From: Natronosalvus halobius
Lineage (GTDB): Archaea; Halobacteriota; Halobacteria; Halobacteriales; Natrialbaceae
Direction: 5' to 3'
DNA: 64,000 bases
Assembly: GCF_024138145.1 (NCBI RefSeq)
Contig: NZ_CP099997.1
Span: 3,038,001-3,102,000, forward strand
The stretch's first letter is position 1. Every line of letters starts with the position of its first letter. The position numbers were made by a program, and so were the translations under genes. Shown here piece by piece: positions 18,371-26,751 of this stretch. The notes under the pieces were generated by a model that was not told the DNA's origin, did no database searches, and worked only from the letters and a program-made list of their open reading frames with translations.

Positions 18371-19284
18371 TACTCGGCCTCCGCCCGGGAGACGGGTCGG
18401 TTCTCGAGGTCCTCGAGGACGGCCTCGAGGTCATCGCGGTACTCGTCCTGGAGGCGGGTGAGCGGCGGGCGTAATCGAGCGGGACCGTAGCCACGGATGG
18501 CCATCGCCTCCTTGACCGGGATGGGGTTCGTCTCGACGAAGAGTTCGCGCATCAGCGGCCCGAGTTCGTGGTGGATGGCCCGGGCGCGCTCGTAGTCGCC
18601 CTCGAGGGCGGCCCCGACCATCGCGACGGTTCGTTCGGGTTCGATATTGGCGACGACGCTGATCGCACCGTGCCCGCCAATCGAGAGCATCGGGAGAGTG
18701 AGCGCATCGTCACCCGAGAGCACCGAGAAGTCCGAGTCGGCGGTCCGCTCGACGATTTCGCCGATGACGCCGAGGTCGCCCTCGGCGGCCTTGTAGCCGC
18801 CGATGTTCGGGTGGTCGGCCAGTTCGACGACCGTGTCCGGTTCGATCGTTCGGCCCGTCCGCGAGGGCACGTTGTAGACGATCTGGGGCACGTCGACCGC
18901 GTCCGCGATGGTCAGGTAGTGCTCGAGCAGGCCGCGCTGCTCGGGCTTGTTGTAGTACGGCGAGATCAACAGGAGGCCGTCGGCGCCGGCGTCGGCCGCG
19001 CGCTCGGAGAGTTCGAGCGCCTCGCGCGTGTTGTTCGAACCGGTGCCCGCGATCACGGGTACGTCGTCGACGGCGTCGATCACCGCCTCGAGCACGCGAA
19101 CGTGCTCGTCGTGGGTCAGGGTGGCGGACTCGCCGGTGGAGCCGACGGGGACGAGGCCGTCGACGCCCGCGGTCTCGAGGCGCTGGGCGTCCGCGCGGAG
19201 TGTCTCGTAGTCGATTCGCTCGTCGGCGTCGAAGGGCGTGCACATTGCCGGGAAGACGCCCGTGAAGTCGATGTCGTGTGTCAT
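18370..19284 (-). CDS. dapA: 4-hydroxy-tetrahydrodipicolinate synthase
   Basis: Condenses aspartate semialdehyde with pyruvate, the committed step of lysine synthesis. 304 residues of TIM-barrel aldolase. The Schiff-base lysine lies in IGGYKAAEGDLG, the catalytic tyrosine in YNVPSRTG, and VPVGSTGESATL forms the substrate loop. First gene of a six-gene operon with every junction overlapping. No purine-rich ribosome site precedes the ATG; instead the upstream 60 bases are a GTGGGTCGT-type repeat. Confidence 0.95.
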   Translation of the reverse strand: MTHDIDFTGVFPAMCTPFDADERIDYETLRADAQRLETAGVDGLVPVGSTGESATLTHDEHVRVLEAVIDAVDDVPVIAGTGSNNTREALELSERAADAGADGLLLISPYYNKPEQRGLLEHYLTIADAVDVPQIVYNVPSRTGRTIEPDTVVELADHPNIGGYKAAEGDLGVIGEIVERTADSDFSVLSGDDALTLPMLSIGGHGAISVVANIEPERTVAMVGAALEGDYERARAIHHELGPLMRELFVETNPIPVKEAMAIRGYGPARLRPPLTRLQDEYRDDLEAVLEDLENRPVSRAEAE

Positions 19285-19285
19285 T

Positions 19286-19344
19286 GGTGTGGGTTGTGAG
19301 CTGTGGGTCGTAGGTCGTGGGTGGTGGGTCGTGGGCCGTGGGTT
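19286..19344. repeat. degenerate GTGGGTCGT repeat just upstream of dapA
   Basis: The stretch contains about six copies of GTGGG followed by T and mostly TCGT (for example GTGGGTCGT twice, GTGGGTGGT once, GTGGGCCGT once) at irregular 7-9 base spacing. On the coding strand of dapA this is a pyrimidine-rich ACCCAC array that occupies the position of the 5' untranslated region or core promoter. Confidence 0.6.
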
Positions 19345-19808
19345 CTGTAATCGAGAGCGGCGCGAAACGGCCGCGCTGCCCTCTGAAGTGTGAATTGTTA
19401 GACCGTGCGTTCGATCCGAAATGCGCCCGAAACGAGGGTGCCAGTCTCGCAGTGAGCACTCTTACGCACGTTTTTTCGATTTTGTGGGGCGAAAACCAGG
19501 AGTCGCGTCGCTCCGGGCCGTCGGACGGGCCTCGACCGCGAGCGCGACGCGACGCATACGAGACACACGGCAGTCGAGGAACTTATCGGTTGCGCCTCTC
19601 GACAAATGCTGCCTGGCGTGTTATCACGCGACGGATTCCAGCGTCGGACACACGGGCTGACGGTTCGAGCCCCCTCTCGAGTCGGTTGGTTCCGCGAATT
19701 GATCGTCGGCCCCGCCTGTCGGCAGTTCGGGCTGGTCGACAGTCCGCGTCGATCGTCGAACTGCAACTCGAGTGTCGGGCAAAACCGACTCGAGGCTGTG
19801 ACTTCCCG
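19345..19808. other. intergenic spacer between dapA and htpX
   Basis: About 460 bases between divergent genes. I see a T6 run (CACGTTTTTTCG near 19468) and no convincing gene on either strand. A GGTTCGAGCCC segment near 19660 resembles a tRNA T-loop but has no matching stems. No coding frame shows haloarchaeal character. Confidence 0.5.
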
Positions 19809-19820
19809 CGATATTTATAC
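19809..19820 (+). promoter_or_regulatory. TATA element of htpX
   Basis: CGATATTTATAC around 19809-19820 lies about 28 bases upstream of the htpX ATG at 19846, so the message should start at or just before the start codon. This decides against a longer frame beginning at 19606. Confidence 0.6.
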
Positions 19821-19845
19821 GTCAGAAACGCTAACTGGAGCGCGT

Positions 19846-20679
19846 ATGAACGACTTTGGATTGAAAGTCCGGATGGCAATCGTCGGCTCGGTCCTGTTCG
19901 GCTTCTACCTCCTCGGGGGGCTCGTCTTCGCCGCAGCCTTCGGCGCGCCGCTGTACCTCGTCCTGGGCGTCGGAATCGTCGTCGTCCCGGCGATCCAGTA
20001 CAAACTCGGCCGATGGATGGCCGTCAGGAGCGTCGGCGCCGAGGACATGCCGGAATCGGGGCAGTACCAGGAGATCCACCACATGACCGAAACGCTGTGT
20101 GAGCGGATGGGTCTCGAGACCAAACCTCGGCTCATGGTCGCGGATATGGGCGTCCCCAACGCGTTCGCGACGGGACGGAAAGGCGCCGGCATCGTCGTCG
20201 TCTCCACCGAACTCATCCGCTTGCTCGAGCGCGACGAACTCGAGGGCGTCATCGCCCACGAACTCGCCCACATCAACAACCGCGACGTGATCACGATGGT
20301 GCTCGGCCAGTCGATCGGCATGATCGTCAGCTACGCCGTCTTCTTCGTCGTCCGCGGCCTGGGCGAGAACAACATCGGGAGTTTCGTCCTCGCGTACGTC
20401 GCCTCCATCGCGGCGAACTTCCTCGTCATGCTGTTCGTCATGGCGATTAGCCGCTACCGCGAGTACGTCGCCGACGCCGACGCCCGCGAGGCTATCGGCA
20501 CCGGCGACCCGCTGGCCCGCGCGCTCGAGAAGATTTCGCGGGGCGCCGAAGGGCGCGAGTCGAGGATCGACGACAGCGTCAGCGCGCTGTGCATTCTGAA
20601 CACCGACCGCAGCCTCCTCCAGCAGGTGCTCTCGACGCACCCGCCAACGGAGAAACGCATCGCGCGGCTCCGGAACTGA
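19846..20679 (+). CDS. htpX: HtpX-like membrane zinc metalloprotease
   Basis: M48-family protease in the cytoplasmic membrane that degrades damaged membrane proteins. 277 residues. Two N-terminal transmembrane segments (about residues 8-30 and 33-50), the zinc site VIAHELAHINNRD near residue 135, two further helices, then SRYREYVADADA with the third ligand glutamate. The ATG at 19846 is supported by the upstream TATA. It is followed after 22 bases by the convergent cupredoxin gene. Confidence 0.93.
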   Translation: MNDFGLKVRMAIVGSVLFGFYLLGGLVFAAAFGAPLYLVLGVGIVVVPAIQYKLGRWMAVRSVGAEDMPESGQYQEIHHMTETLCERMGLETKPRLMVADMGVPNAFATGRKGAGIVVVSTELIRLLERDELEGVIAHELAHINNRDVITMVLGQSIGMIVSYAVFFVVRGLGENNIGSFVLAYVASIAANFLVMLFVMAISRYREYVADADAREAIGTGDPLARALEKISRGAEGRESRIDDSVSALCILNTDRSLLQQVLSTHPPTEKRIARLRN

Positions 20680-20701
20680 TCACTCGCCGGAGTCGGTCTG
20701 C

Positions 20702-21301
20702 TCACCCGCCTGACTCGACCTGAATCTCGCCCAGCATCGTCCCGATGTGCACCTCACAGACGTACTGGGTCATCTCCGACGTCGCCTCGAGCGTCAGCGT
20801 CTGGGTTTCGCCTTCCTCCTCGATGATCTCGGTCTGGTAGTCCTCGACGACCTCGTCGTTGTCGTCCCAGATTACGATGTTGTGGGGCTGGCCGTCGATA
20901 TTCTCCCAGGTGATGTCGTACTCCTGGCCCTCGAACAGGGTGAGCGTCGGGTTGGTCTCCCCCTCGATGGGCGCCGGTTCGACGCCCTCCCACCCCTCGG
21001 TGATCCCGTCGAGGACGATTTCGTCGACATCCTCCCAGTCGCCCCCACCGCCGTCAGCGCCGGTTTCGTTGCCGTCTCCGGTTTCGTTGCCGTCTCCGGT
21101 TTCGTTGCCGTCTCCGGTCTCGTCATCCGTTCCACCGGCGCCAGTCTCGTTCTCGTCACCGCCATCGGCCGTATCGTCGCCGGTAGTGTTGTTGTCGCCC
21201 GGCCCGCCTCCTTCCGTACAGCCCGCGAGCAGTGCTAGGGTGACACCGGCGCCCGCGGCGGAGAGCACTCGCCGTCGTGATACTGAATTGTCTCTTTCCA
21301 T
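20702..21301 (-). CDS. Tat-exported lipoprotein cupredoxin (plastocyanin/halocyanin-like)
   Basis: 199 residues. The N terminus RDNSVSRRRVLSAAG is a twin-arginine signal followed by a lipobox, LLAGC, so the mature protein is probably lipid-anchored outside the cell. A 65-residue acidic linker contains three perfect DGNETG repeats. The C-terminal 95 residues are a cupredoxin domain with candidate copper ligands His in GQPHNIVIW, and Cys, His and Met in YVCEVHIGTM. It likely carries electrons at the membrane surface. Spacing of the ligands is closest to halocyanin-type proteins. Partner enzymes are not in the window. Confidence 0.88.
   Translation of the reverse strand: MERDNSVSRRRVLSAAGAGVTLALLAGCTEGGGPGDNNTTGDDTADGGDENETGAGGTDDETGDGNETGDGNETGDGNETGADGGGGDWEDVDEIVLDGITEGWEGVEPAPIEGETNPTLTLFEGQEYDITWENIDGQPHNIVIWDDNDEVVEDYQTEIIEEEGETQTLTLEATSEMTQYVCEVHIGTMLGEIQVESGG
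21061..21114. repeat. three perfect 18-bp tandem repeats inside the cupredoxin gene
   Basis: Unit CGGTTTCGTTGCCGTCTC at 21061-21078, 21079-21096 and 21097-21114, followed by a degenerate partial copy. The unit length is a multiple of three and encodes DGNETG in the linker, so copy-number change would lengthen or shorten the linker without a frameshift. Confidence 0.95.
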
Positions 21302-21480
21302 GGGACTCCCTTCACCCGTGAGACGGATAAGCCGATACCAGTCACTCGCATGGTTCGCGACCGGCGGAAGGACCGAATTTGGCCGCCTCGAGTCGATTCG
21401 ACCCCAATTTCGCTGGCGACGTTCTTTTCACGACATTCGAGATGGAAGCGGTTTTCACACTGGCCCGCACAGGATACCGT

Positions 21481-21978
21481 ATGACAGACGTTCATCCGGG
21501 CCAGCGCGTTGCGGTTCTGGTCGACGCGCAGAATCTGTATCACACCGCCCAGAGTATCTACAGCCGAAACATCGACTACTCGGAACTCCTGGAGGAGGCC
21601 GTCGACGGCCGTCAACTCACGCGCGCAATCGCTTACGTCATCCGGGCCGATTCGCCCGAGGAGGAGAGCTTCTTCGAGGCGCTGTACGATATCGGCTTCG
21701 AGCCCAAGATCAAGGACATCAAGCGCTTCTCGGACGGGACGAAGAAGGCCGATTGGGACGTCGGGATGAGCCTCGACGCCGTCACGCTCGCCAACCACGT
21801 CGACACGATGATCCTCTGTACGGGCGACGGCGACTTTTCGAGGCTCTGCTCGCACCTGCGCCACGAGGGCGTCAAGGTCGAGGTGATGGCGTTCGAATCC
21901 TCGACCGCCGAGGAACTCGTCGAGGCGGCCGACGATTTCGAGGACCTGGGTGAGCGCCACGAGACGTATCTTCTCTAA
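21481..21978 (+). CDS. NYN-domain (LabA/DUF88-type) protein, putative RNase
   Basis: 165 residues of PIN-like fold. Conserved acidic residues are present: LVDAQNLYHTA near the N terminus, KADWDVGMSLDAV in the middle and LCTGDGDFSRLC near residue 115, where NYN proteins bind metal. Members of this family are believed to process RNA. The ATG at 21481 is chosen because the upstream in-frame part is not conserved and an ordinary start context lies there. It is divergent from the cupredoxin gene. Confidence 0.85.
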   Translation: MTDVHPGQRVAVLVDAQNLYHTAQSIYSRNIDYSELLEEAVDGRQLTRAIAYVIRADSPEEESFFEALYDIGFEPKIKDIKRFSDGTKKADWDVGMSLDAVTLANHVDTMILCTGDGDFSRLCSHLRHEGVKVEVMAFESSTAEELVEAADDFEDLGERHETYLL

Positions 21979-22133
21979 CGTACGCTGACTTTCTCGCTCG
22001 CTCTCGGGTGTCCGTCTTCGCCGTATCCATTGGCTTCTTCTCGGAGTCTGTCGCTCCTGCAACCATTGGTACAAAAATTATAGTGTGTCCCGAGCGACCG
22101 TCTCGGTAAGAGACCGCTCGACACCTCGACGCC

Positions 22134-23087
22134 TCACCCGCCCATCGACGGCACCTGGACGCCGTTGAGCGCGCCATCGATCACTGCCCTCCGATCGACG
22201 CCGCGAACGTCCGCCTCGGTCGTCAGCACCAGCCGATGGTCGAGGACCGGGTGAACGACCGCGTGAACGTCCTCCGGGGCGACGTAGTCCCGCCCGGCGA
22301 GCACCGCTCGCGCCCGACTGGCCTCGAACAGTCGCTGGATACCCCGCGGCGAAACACCGACCTGGACGCGGTCGTCGGTACGGGTCGCCCGGCAGACGTC
22401 GATCAGGTACGCCCGGATGGCGGGGTCGACGGTCACCGTCTCGGGGACCTTCTGGAGCGCCAGCACCGCCTCGCGGTCGACGACGCTCTCGACCGTGGGC
22501 GTCCTGGACTGACGACTCGCCCGGCGATCGATCAGCGTCAACTCGCCGTCGCGGTCGGGGTACCCCATCGACGTCTTGACCATGAACCGGTCGATCTGGG
22601 CCTCCGGGAGCGGGAACGTCCCCTCCTGCTCGACCGGGTTCTGGGTCGCGATGACGAAAAACGGCTCCGGCAGGTCGTACGTGTCCCCGGCCACCGACAC
22701 TTGCCCCTCGCCCATCGCCTCGAGCAGGGCGGCCTGGGTCTTTGGCGGCGCGCGGTTGATCTCGTCGGCCAGGACGACGTTCGCGAATATCGGGCCGCGT
22801 TCGAACTCGAAGGTCGCGTCGTGTTCGTTGTAGATGTGCGTTCCCGTGATGTCCGCCGGGAGCAGGTCGGGCGTGAACTGGACGCGGGTGAACTCGAGGT
22901 CGAGTGCCGTCGCGATCGTCTGGGCGGTCAGCGTCTTCCCCGTACCGGGGACGTCCTCGAGCAGGACGTGGCCCCGGGCGAGGATGGCGGTCAGTATGGT
23001 CTCGAGTCGCCCGGACTCGCCGACGACGGCGGTCTGGATCTCCTGGAGGGTGGCCTCGCCGGTTCGCGCGGCCTCGGGAACGTTCAT
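22134..23087 (-). CDS. MoxR-type AAA+ ATPase
   Basis: 317 residues. Walker A DVPGTGKTLTAQ near residue 46, Walker B VVLADEINRAPP, sensor 1 VIATQNPVEQEGTFPLPEAQ and the C-terminal lid domain with SPRGIQRLFEASRA. MoxR ATPases usually act as chaperones maturing von Willebrand factor-domain proteins; no such partner is adjacent here, which is less usual because a DUF58 gene often follows. The start at 23087 is supported by a TATA (CTATATAG, 23110-23117) 23 bases upstream, predicting a leaderless message. Confidence 0.93.
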   Translation of the reverse strand: MNVPEAARTGEATLQEIQTAVVGESGRLETILTAILARGHVLLEDVPGTGKTLTAQTIATALDLEFTRVQFTPDLLPADITGTHIYNEHDATFEFERGPIFANVVLADEINRAPPKTQAALLEAMGEGQVSVAGDTYDLPEPFFVIATQNPVEQEGTFPLPEAQIDRFMVKTSMGYPDRDGELTLIDRRASRQSRTPTVESVVDREAVLALQKVPETVTVDPAIRAYLIDVCRATRTDDRVQVGVSPRGIQRLFEASRARAVLAGRDYVAPEDVHAVVHPVLDHRLVLTTEADVRGVDRRAVIDGALNGVQVPSMGG

Positions 23088-23109
23088 GTCTGCTGTCACC
23101 GCGGGAGCA

Positions 23110-23117
23110 CTATATAG
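23110..23117 (-). promoter_or_regulatory. TATA element of the MoxR gene
   Basis: CTATATAG at 23110-23117 is centred about 27 bases upstream of the ATG at 23087 on the minus strand. It fits the usual haloarchaeal leaderless arrangement. Confidence 0.6.
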
Positions 23118-23160
23118 CGTTCGGCCAATTCGTCCTTCCGTCTCCCGAATCTCGACGCGC

Positions 23161-24075
23161 TTACGCGCTGCCGACGAGCGCAATCACGACGAACAGCGTC
23201 AGCACGGACGCGACCGTCGTCACGAAGACGTTGAGCGAGGCGAACCGTTCGTCGCCACCGAGTTCGCTCGAGAAGACGTACGTCGAGACGGCCGTCGGCA
23301 TCGCCAGCATGACGACCGCGGCGGTGAACGTTGCGTCGTCGACTGCGAGCGCGGAGAAGATCACCCAGGCGACAGCGGGCATGACCGCGACCTTCATCGC
23401 GGTCACGGCACCCGTCGCGACGGGATCGAGTTCGGGAAGGTCGAACTCGAGGGACGCACCGACGCAGACGAGCGCGAGCGGAAGCGCCAGGGTGGCGAGT
23501 GCGTCGAGGCCAGTGACGAAGGGCCCCGGCACCGAGAGGCCCAGCGAGCCGACGACCATGCCGGCGACCAGCGCGAGTAAGACGGGGTTCCCGAGGAGTC
23601 GAACGAACTGGCGTCTCGCGCTCGTTTCGGCCCCGTTAAACGCCACGAGAATCGTGATCGTCAGGGGCGCCTGAAGCAGCGTCGCGATGCCGAGGATCAC
23701 GCTCGCGATCGCGGTTACGCTCGCATCGAAAGTCGCCGCCACGAGCGGAATCCCCAGGTAGCCCAGGTTCGAGTGGTACGACTGGACGACGGCGACGCTC
23801 CGCCGGGCGCTCGAGTCGCGATTGCGGTGGACGGCCCACGCCAGCGCCGCCGTGGTCGCCAGGACGGCGACGACGCCGACGAAGAGGGCCGGCGAGAGCA
23901 GCGACGCGATCGCCTGGTCGTAGGTGGCGACGAATATCAGGGCCGGCAGGGCGACGTAGTAGGTGGCAGCGTTCAGTCGCGTCGTCCGCGTTGCATCGAG
24001 GATCCCGGCCGATCGGAGTCCTGCTCCGGCGAGCACGACGGCGAGCAACGCTAGTAACCGGAGCAGAACCTCCAT
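23161..24075 (-). CDS. AEC (auxin efflux carrier) family transporter
   Basis: 304 residues, almost entirely hydrophobic, with about ten predicted transmembrane segments in two repeats. The first half holds NAATYYVALPALIFVATYD and HSNLGYLGIPLVAATF, and the second half ALPLALVCVGASL and MPTAVSTYVFSSELGG, which are characteristic of this family. The name is historical; archaeal members probably move organic anions. The ATG at 24075 is preferred because the in-frame region upstream is charged and unlike the family. Confidence 0.88.
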   Translation of the reverse strand: MEVLLRLLALLAVVLAGAGLRSAGILDATRTTRLNAATYYVALPALIFVATYDQAIASLLSPALFVGVVAVLATTAALAWAVHRNRDSSARRSVAVVQSYHSNLGYLGIPLVAATFDASVTAIASVILGIATLLQAPLTITILVAFNGAETSARRQFVRLLGNPVLLALVAGMVVGSLGLSVPGPFVTGLDALATLALPLALVCVGASLEFDLPELDPVATGAVTAMKVAVMPAVAWVIFSALAVDDATFTAAVVMLAMPTAVSTYVFSSELGGDERFASLNVFVTTVASVLTLFVVIALVGSA

Positions 24076-24220
24076 GCCCGTCCCCAGTGGACTCACGGAT
24101 TTGATCGTTCGGATCTCGGTCGCAGTCGCCTCGAGCTCGCTGCCTCGACCGCAGTCGCTTCGAGTCCACCGGCCCATCGCTCGTCGATCCGTCGTCCACC
24201 CCAGCCCCGAGCGCCGTGCC

Positions 24221-24286
24221 GTCGGGAAGCTACCGTGCTCGAGTCGGGAAGCTACCGTGCTCGAGTCGGGAAGCTACCGTGCTCGA
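24221..24286 (+). repeat. three perfect 22-bp direct repeats abutting a promoter
   Basis: Unit GTCGGGAAGCTACCGTGCTCGA at 24221-24242, 24243-24264 and 24265-24286, with no spacer between copies. The array ends one base before a TTTAAATA TATA element and 31 bases before the ATG at 24318. The 22-bp period is about two helical turns, so a protein binding each copy would sit on one face of the DNA. Confidence 0.95.
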
Positions 24287-24287
24287 G

Positions 24288-24295
24288 TTTAAATA
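24288..24295 (+). promoter_or_regulatory. TATA element after the 22-bp repeats
   Basis: TTTAAATA at 24288-24295 lies 22 bases before the ATG at 24318. It is the probable promoter of the two-gene operon that ends with the MinD-like ATPase. The last copy of the 22-bp repeat occupies the BRE position. Confidence 0.6.
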
Positions 24296-24317
24296 CCAGT
24301 GGGCGCCAGGAGCGACC

Positions 24318-24974
24318 ATGGTCGAGGTTGAGGCGACGGCGACGACCGTCTCCGGGGTGGCGTTCGTCTGCGCGACGGTGTGGAACACGTACTCGACGCC
24401 CCAGCGCGTCCGCGTGCGAAGTACCGTGTCCGGACCGACGTGGCCGCCGCGAGACGGCGAGGGGGCGACGGCCGAGTGGTCGAACGACGAGTGGACGGCC
24501 CGTCTCGAGCCCGGCCGTCGCCGGGGGTTCGGATTCGCGACGCCGGTGTCCGAGGCGGTCGACGACGCGGCGGCGGCAGAGCGGACGCTGGCGTCCGACG
24601 GATCCGCCGATCTCACAGGCGCTCGAACCGATGTTCGAACTCCCGATCCCATCGACGCTCGAACCGACCTCGAGGCGGCACTCGAGTCACCAGTCGAACT
24701 CGTATCGGCCGAACGGGCGGACGGCGAGAACGGACCGGCCCGACCGGACGACGTCCTGGCGTCGCTCGCGCCGTGGGCACCGGTCGGTGCGGTTCTGGAC
24801 GGTGGCTCCGGTTGGGATTCTGATGCCGCGCGCGATTCGGATCGTGATCCCGAACCCGGCCACGATACTGGCGCTCCCCCCGAGTCCGCGGACCGTTCTC
24901 GAGCCACCCACTCATCTCGAATACCCTGCCCCTCTCGAACCACCCACCTTCCTCGAGACCCCCCGGAGCAATGA
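24318..24974 (+). CDS. haloarchaeal protein of unknown function coupled to MinD
   Basis: 218 residues. The first 85 residues (VEVEATATTVSGVAFVCATV, then TYSTPQRVRVRSTVSGP and a conserved Trp/Pro pair) look like a beta-sandwich domain. The remainder is a disordered Asp/Ser/Arg/Pro-rich tail after PARPDDVLASLAPWAPVGAV. The stop overlaps the MinD start (ATGA), so both are made together and may act together. I do not recognise a function. Expression is probably controlled through the upstream 22-bp repeats. Confidence 0.75.
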   Translation: MVEVEATATTVSGVAFVCATVWNTYSTPQRVRVRSTVSGPTWPPRDGEGATAEWSNDEWTARLEPGRRRGFGFATPVSEAVDDAAAAERTLASDGSADLTGARTDVRTPDPIDARTDLEAALESPVELVSAERADGENGPARPDDVLASLAPWAPVGAVLDGGSGWDSDAARDSDRDPEPGHDTGAPPESADRSRATHSSRIPCPSRTTHLPRDPPEQ

Positions 24975-25675
24975 TCGTCGCCGTCGCCGGCGGCAAAGGC
25001 GGCGTCGGCAAGTCGACGATGGCGCTGAATCTCGGCGCAGAACTCGGGGCGGTCGTCGTCGACGCGGACCTCGTCGCCGCCGACCTCCCGGCGGGATCCG
25101 GACGCGGCCCAGACCTCCACGACGTCCTCGTCGGCCGGGCGACGCCCCTGGACGCCGTCGATTCGACCGGATCCGTCCAGGTCCTCCCCTGCGGTCGCAC
25201 TCTCGAGGGCGCTCGAGCGTCGGACCTCGCCGAACTTCCACGCGTCGTGGACGCGCTCGACCGACGCTACGGTCGCGTCGTCGTCGATTGCCCGGCCGGA
25301 CTGGCCCGCGACGTGGGAGTACAACTCGCCAGCGCGGACGCGGCGGTGCTCGTCACGACGCCATCTAAGGTCGCCATCCACGACGCGTATCGAACCCGCC
25401 AGCTCGCCCTGGCGCTCGAGACGCCGCTCGCGGCGGTCGTGGTCAACCGATCGCGTTCCCGTCGCGACGAACGCCTACTCGATCCAGTCGAGCGTCACTT
25501 CGGGGCACCTGCGGTGCGGGTCGAAACGCGACCTGCAATTGCCGAGGCGCAGTCGATGGGCCGCCCGCTTCGGGCAGTTGCGCCGGAGTGCCCCGTGCTC
25601 GACGCGCTCGAGGCACTCTCGCGGGTGATCGAACGCCGTGCTCGTCGGCATTCCGAACACGTCGAAACCCTGTAA
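24971..25675 (+). CDS. MinD/ParA-family P-loop ATPase
   Basis: 234 residues. The deviant Walker A GGKGGVGKSTMALNLG lies near residues 8-23, followed by VVVDADLVAADLP and the switch region VVVDCPAGLARD; VVVNRSRSRRD fits the base-recognition segment. The protein is shorter than classical MinD and no C-terminal amphipathic helix is obvious. Established role of the family: positioning of cell structures by ATP-dependent membrane or DNA binding. A short T5 run follows the stop. Confidence 0.88.
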   Translation: MIVAVAGGKGGVGKSTMALNLGAELGAVVVDADLVAADLPAGSGRGPDLHDVLVGRATPLDAVDSTGSVQVLPCGRTLEGARASDLAELPRVVDALDRRYGRVVVDCPAGLARDVGVQLASADAAVLVTTPSKVAIHDAYRTRQLALALETPLAAVVVNRSRSRRDERLLDPVERHFGAPAVRVETRPAIAEAQSMGRPLRAVAPECPVLDALEALSRVIERRARRHSEHVETL

Positions 25676-25723
25676 TTTTTGCCGTCCGGAACACCTTTCC
25701 GAACCGTCCGTCGATCTGTATCC

Positions 25724-26674
25724 ATGACGGATCTTCGATCACCTGCCGAGACCGCCGTTCGACAGTGCCTGGCCCTCGAGCCCGACGAATCGTGCGTCGT
25801 CGTTACCGACGACAAGCGGGTCCAGATCGGGGCGGCCCTCTACGAGGTGGCGAGCGAGATCACCGACGACGCGGTGATCGTGCGCTACCCGCCGGGAGAG
25901 ACCCACGGCGGCGAGCCGCCGGCGCCCGTAGCGGCCGCGATGGCCGACGCGGACGTCGTCCTCGCGCCGACGAGCAAGAGCCTGAGTCACACCCGGGCGC
26001 GAACGGAGGCCAACGAGGCCGGCGCTCGTGTTGCGACCCTCCCGGGAATCACCGAGGACGTCTTCACCACCGGCCTGGACGCCGACTACGAGACGATCGC
26101 GGCCCACTGTGCGGACGTTCGCGAGCAGATCGACGGTGCCGACGAGGTTCGTGTGACGACGCCTATCGGTACCGACGTCACGTTCGGCATCGGCAACCGG
26201 CAGTTCCTCTCGGATACCGGCATCGTCCACGAACCCGGCCGGATGTCGAACCTCCCCGCCGGCGAGGTGTTCGTCAGCCCCGAGACCGCCGACGGGACCT
26301 TCGTCGTCGACGGCACCATGATGCCCCACGGATTGCTCGAACCGGGTCAGACGCTCGAGTTCGAGGTCGAAGACGGCCTCGTCACCCGGATTTCGGATCC
26401 GGAGATCCGCGAGACGGTCGAGACGGCGGCCGAGGAGGTCGGCGACGCGGCCTACAACCTGGCGGAACTGGGCATCGGGACGAACGTCGCGGTGACGACC
26501 CTGGTCGGGAGCGTCCTTTTGGACGAGAAGGCGGCCGGGACGGTCCACATTGCGATCGGCGACGATGCGGGAATCGGTGGCGACGTCGAGGCGCCGATTC
26601 ATCTGGACGGGATCCTTCGTGAGCCGACGGTGTACGCCGATGGCGAGGAAGTGACGCTGCCCACGAGTGAGTAG
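25724..26674 (+). CDS. aminopeptidase-like protein (M29/AmpS-NicX superfamily)
   Basis: 316 residues from the ATG at 25724. The N-terminal Rossmann-like domain ends near PTSKSLSHTRARTEANEAGAR, the segment VTTPIGTDVTFGIGNR is typical of thermophilic leucyl aminopeptidase relatives, and late metal-site candidates include ETADGTFVVDGTM, ELGIGTNVAV and HIAIGDDAGIGG. The active site is not certain by eye, so peptidase activity is inferred from the superfamily. A NicX-like ring-opening oxygenase is the alternative. Confidence 0.7.
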   Translation: MTDLRSPAETAVRQCLALEPDESCVVVTDDKRVQIGAALYEVASEITDDAVIVRYPPGETHGGEPPAPVAAAMADADVVLAPTSKSLSHTRARTEANEAGARVATLPGITEDVFTTGLDADYETIAAHCADVREQIDGADEVRVTTPIGTDVTFGIGNRQFLSDTGIVHEPGRMSNLPAGEVFVSPETADGTFVVDGTMMPHGLLEPGQTLEFEVEDGLVTRISDPEIRETVETAAEEVGDAAYNLAELGIGTNVAVTTLVGSVLLDEKAAGTVHIAIGDDAGIGGDVEAPIHLDGILREPTVYADGEEVTLPTSE

Positions 26675-26751
26675 CCGTTCTGGTAGATTCCCCTTCGAGC
26701 GCCGGACCCGCTTCAATCGTCTTTTACGCCCGGAGCCTGTAGGGGCGTGCT

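Noticed and set aside
19640-19700. Possible tRNA from a GGTTCGAGCCC segment
   Set aside because: The flanking T-stem bases do not pair, and no acceptor or anticodon arm can be drawn at the right distance.
24221-24286. Possible CRISPR array from three identical 22-bp repeats
   Set aside because: The copies are directly contiguous with no spacers, too short for a haloarchaeal CRISPR repeat, and no cas genes are present.
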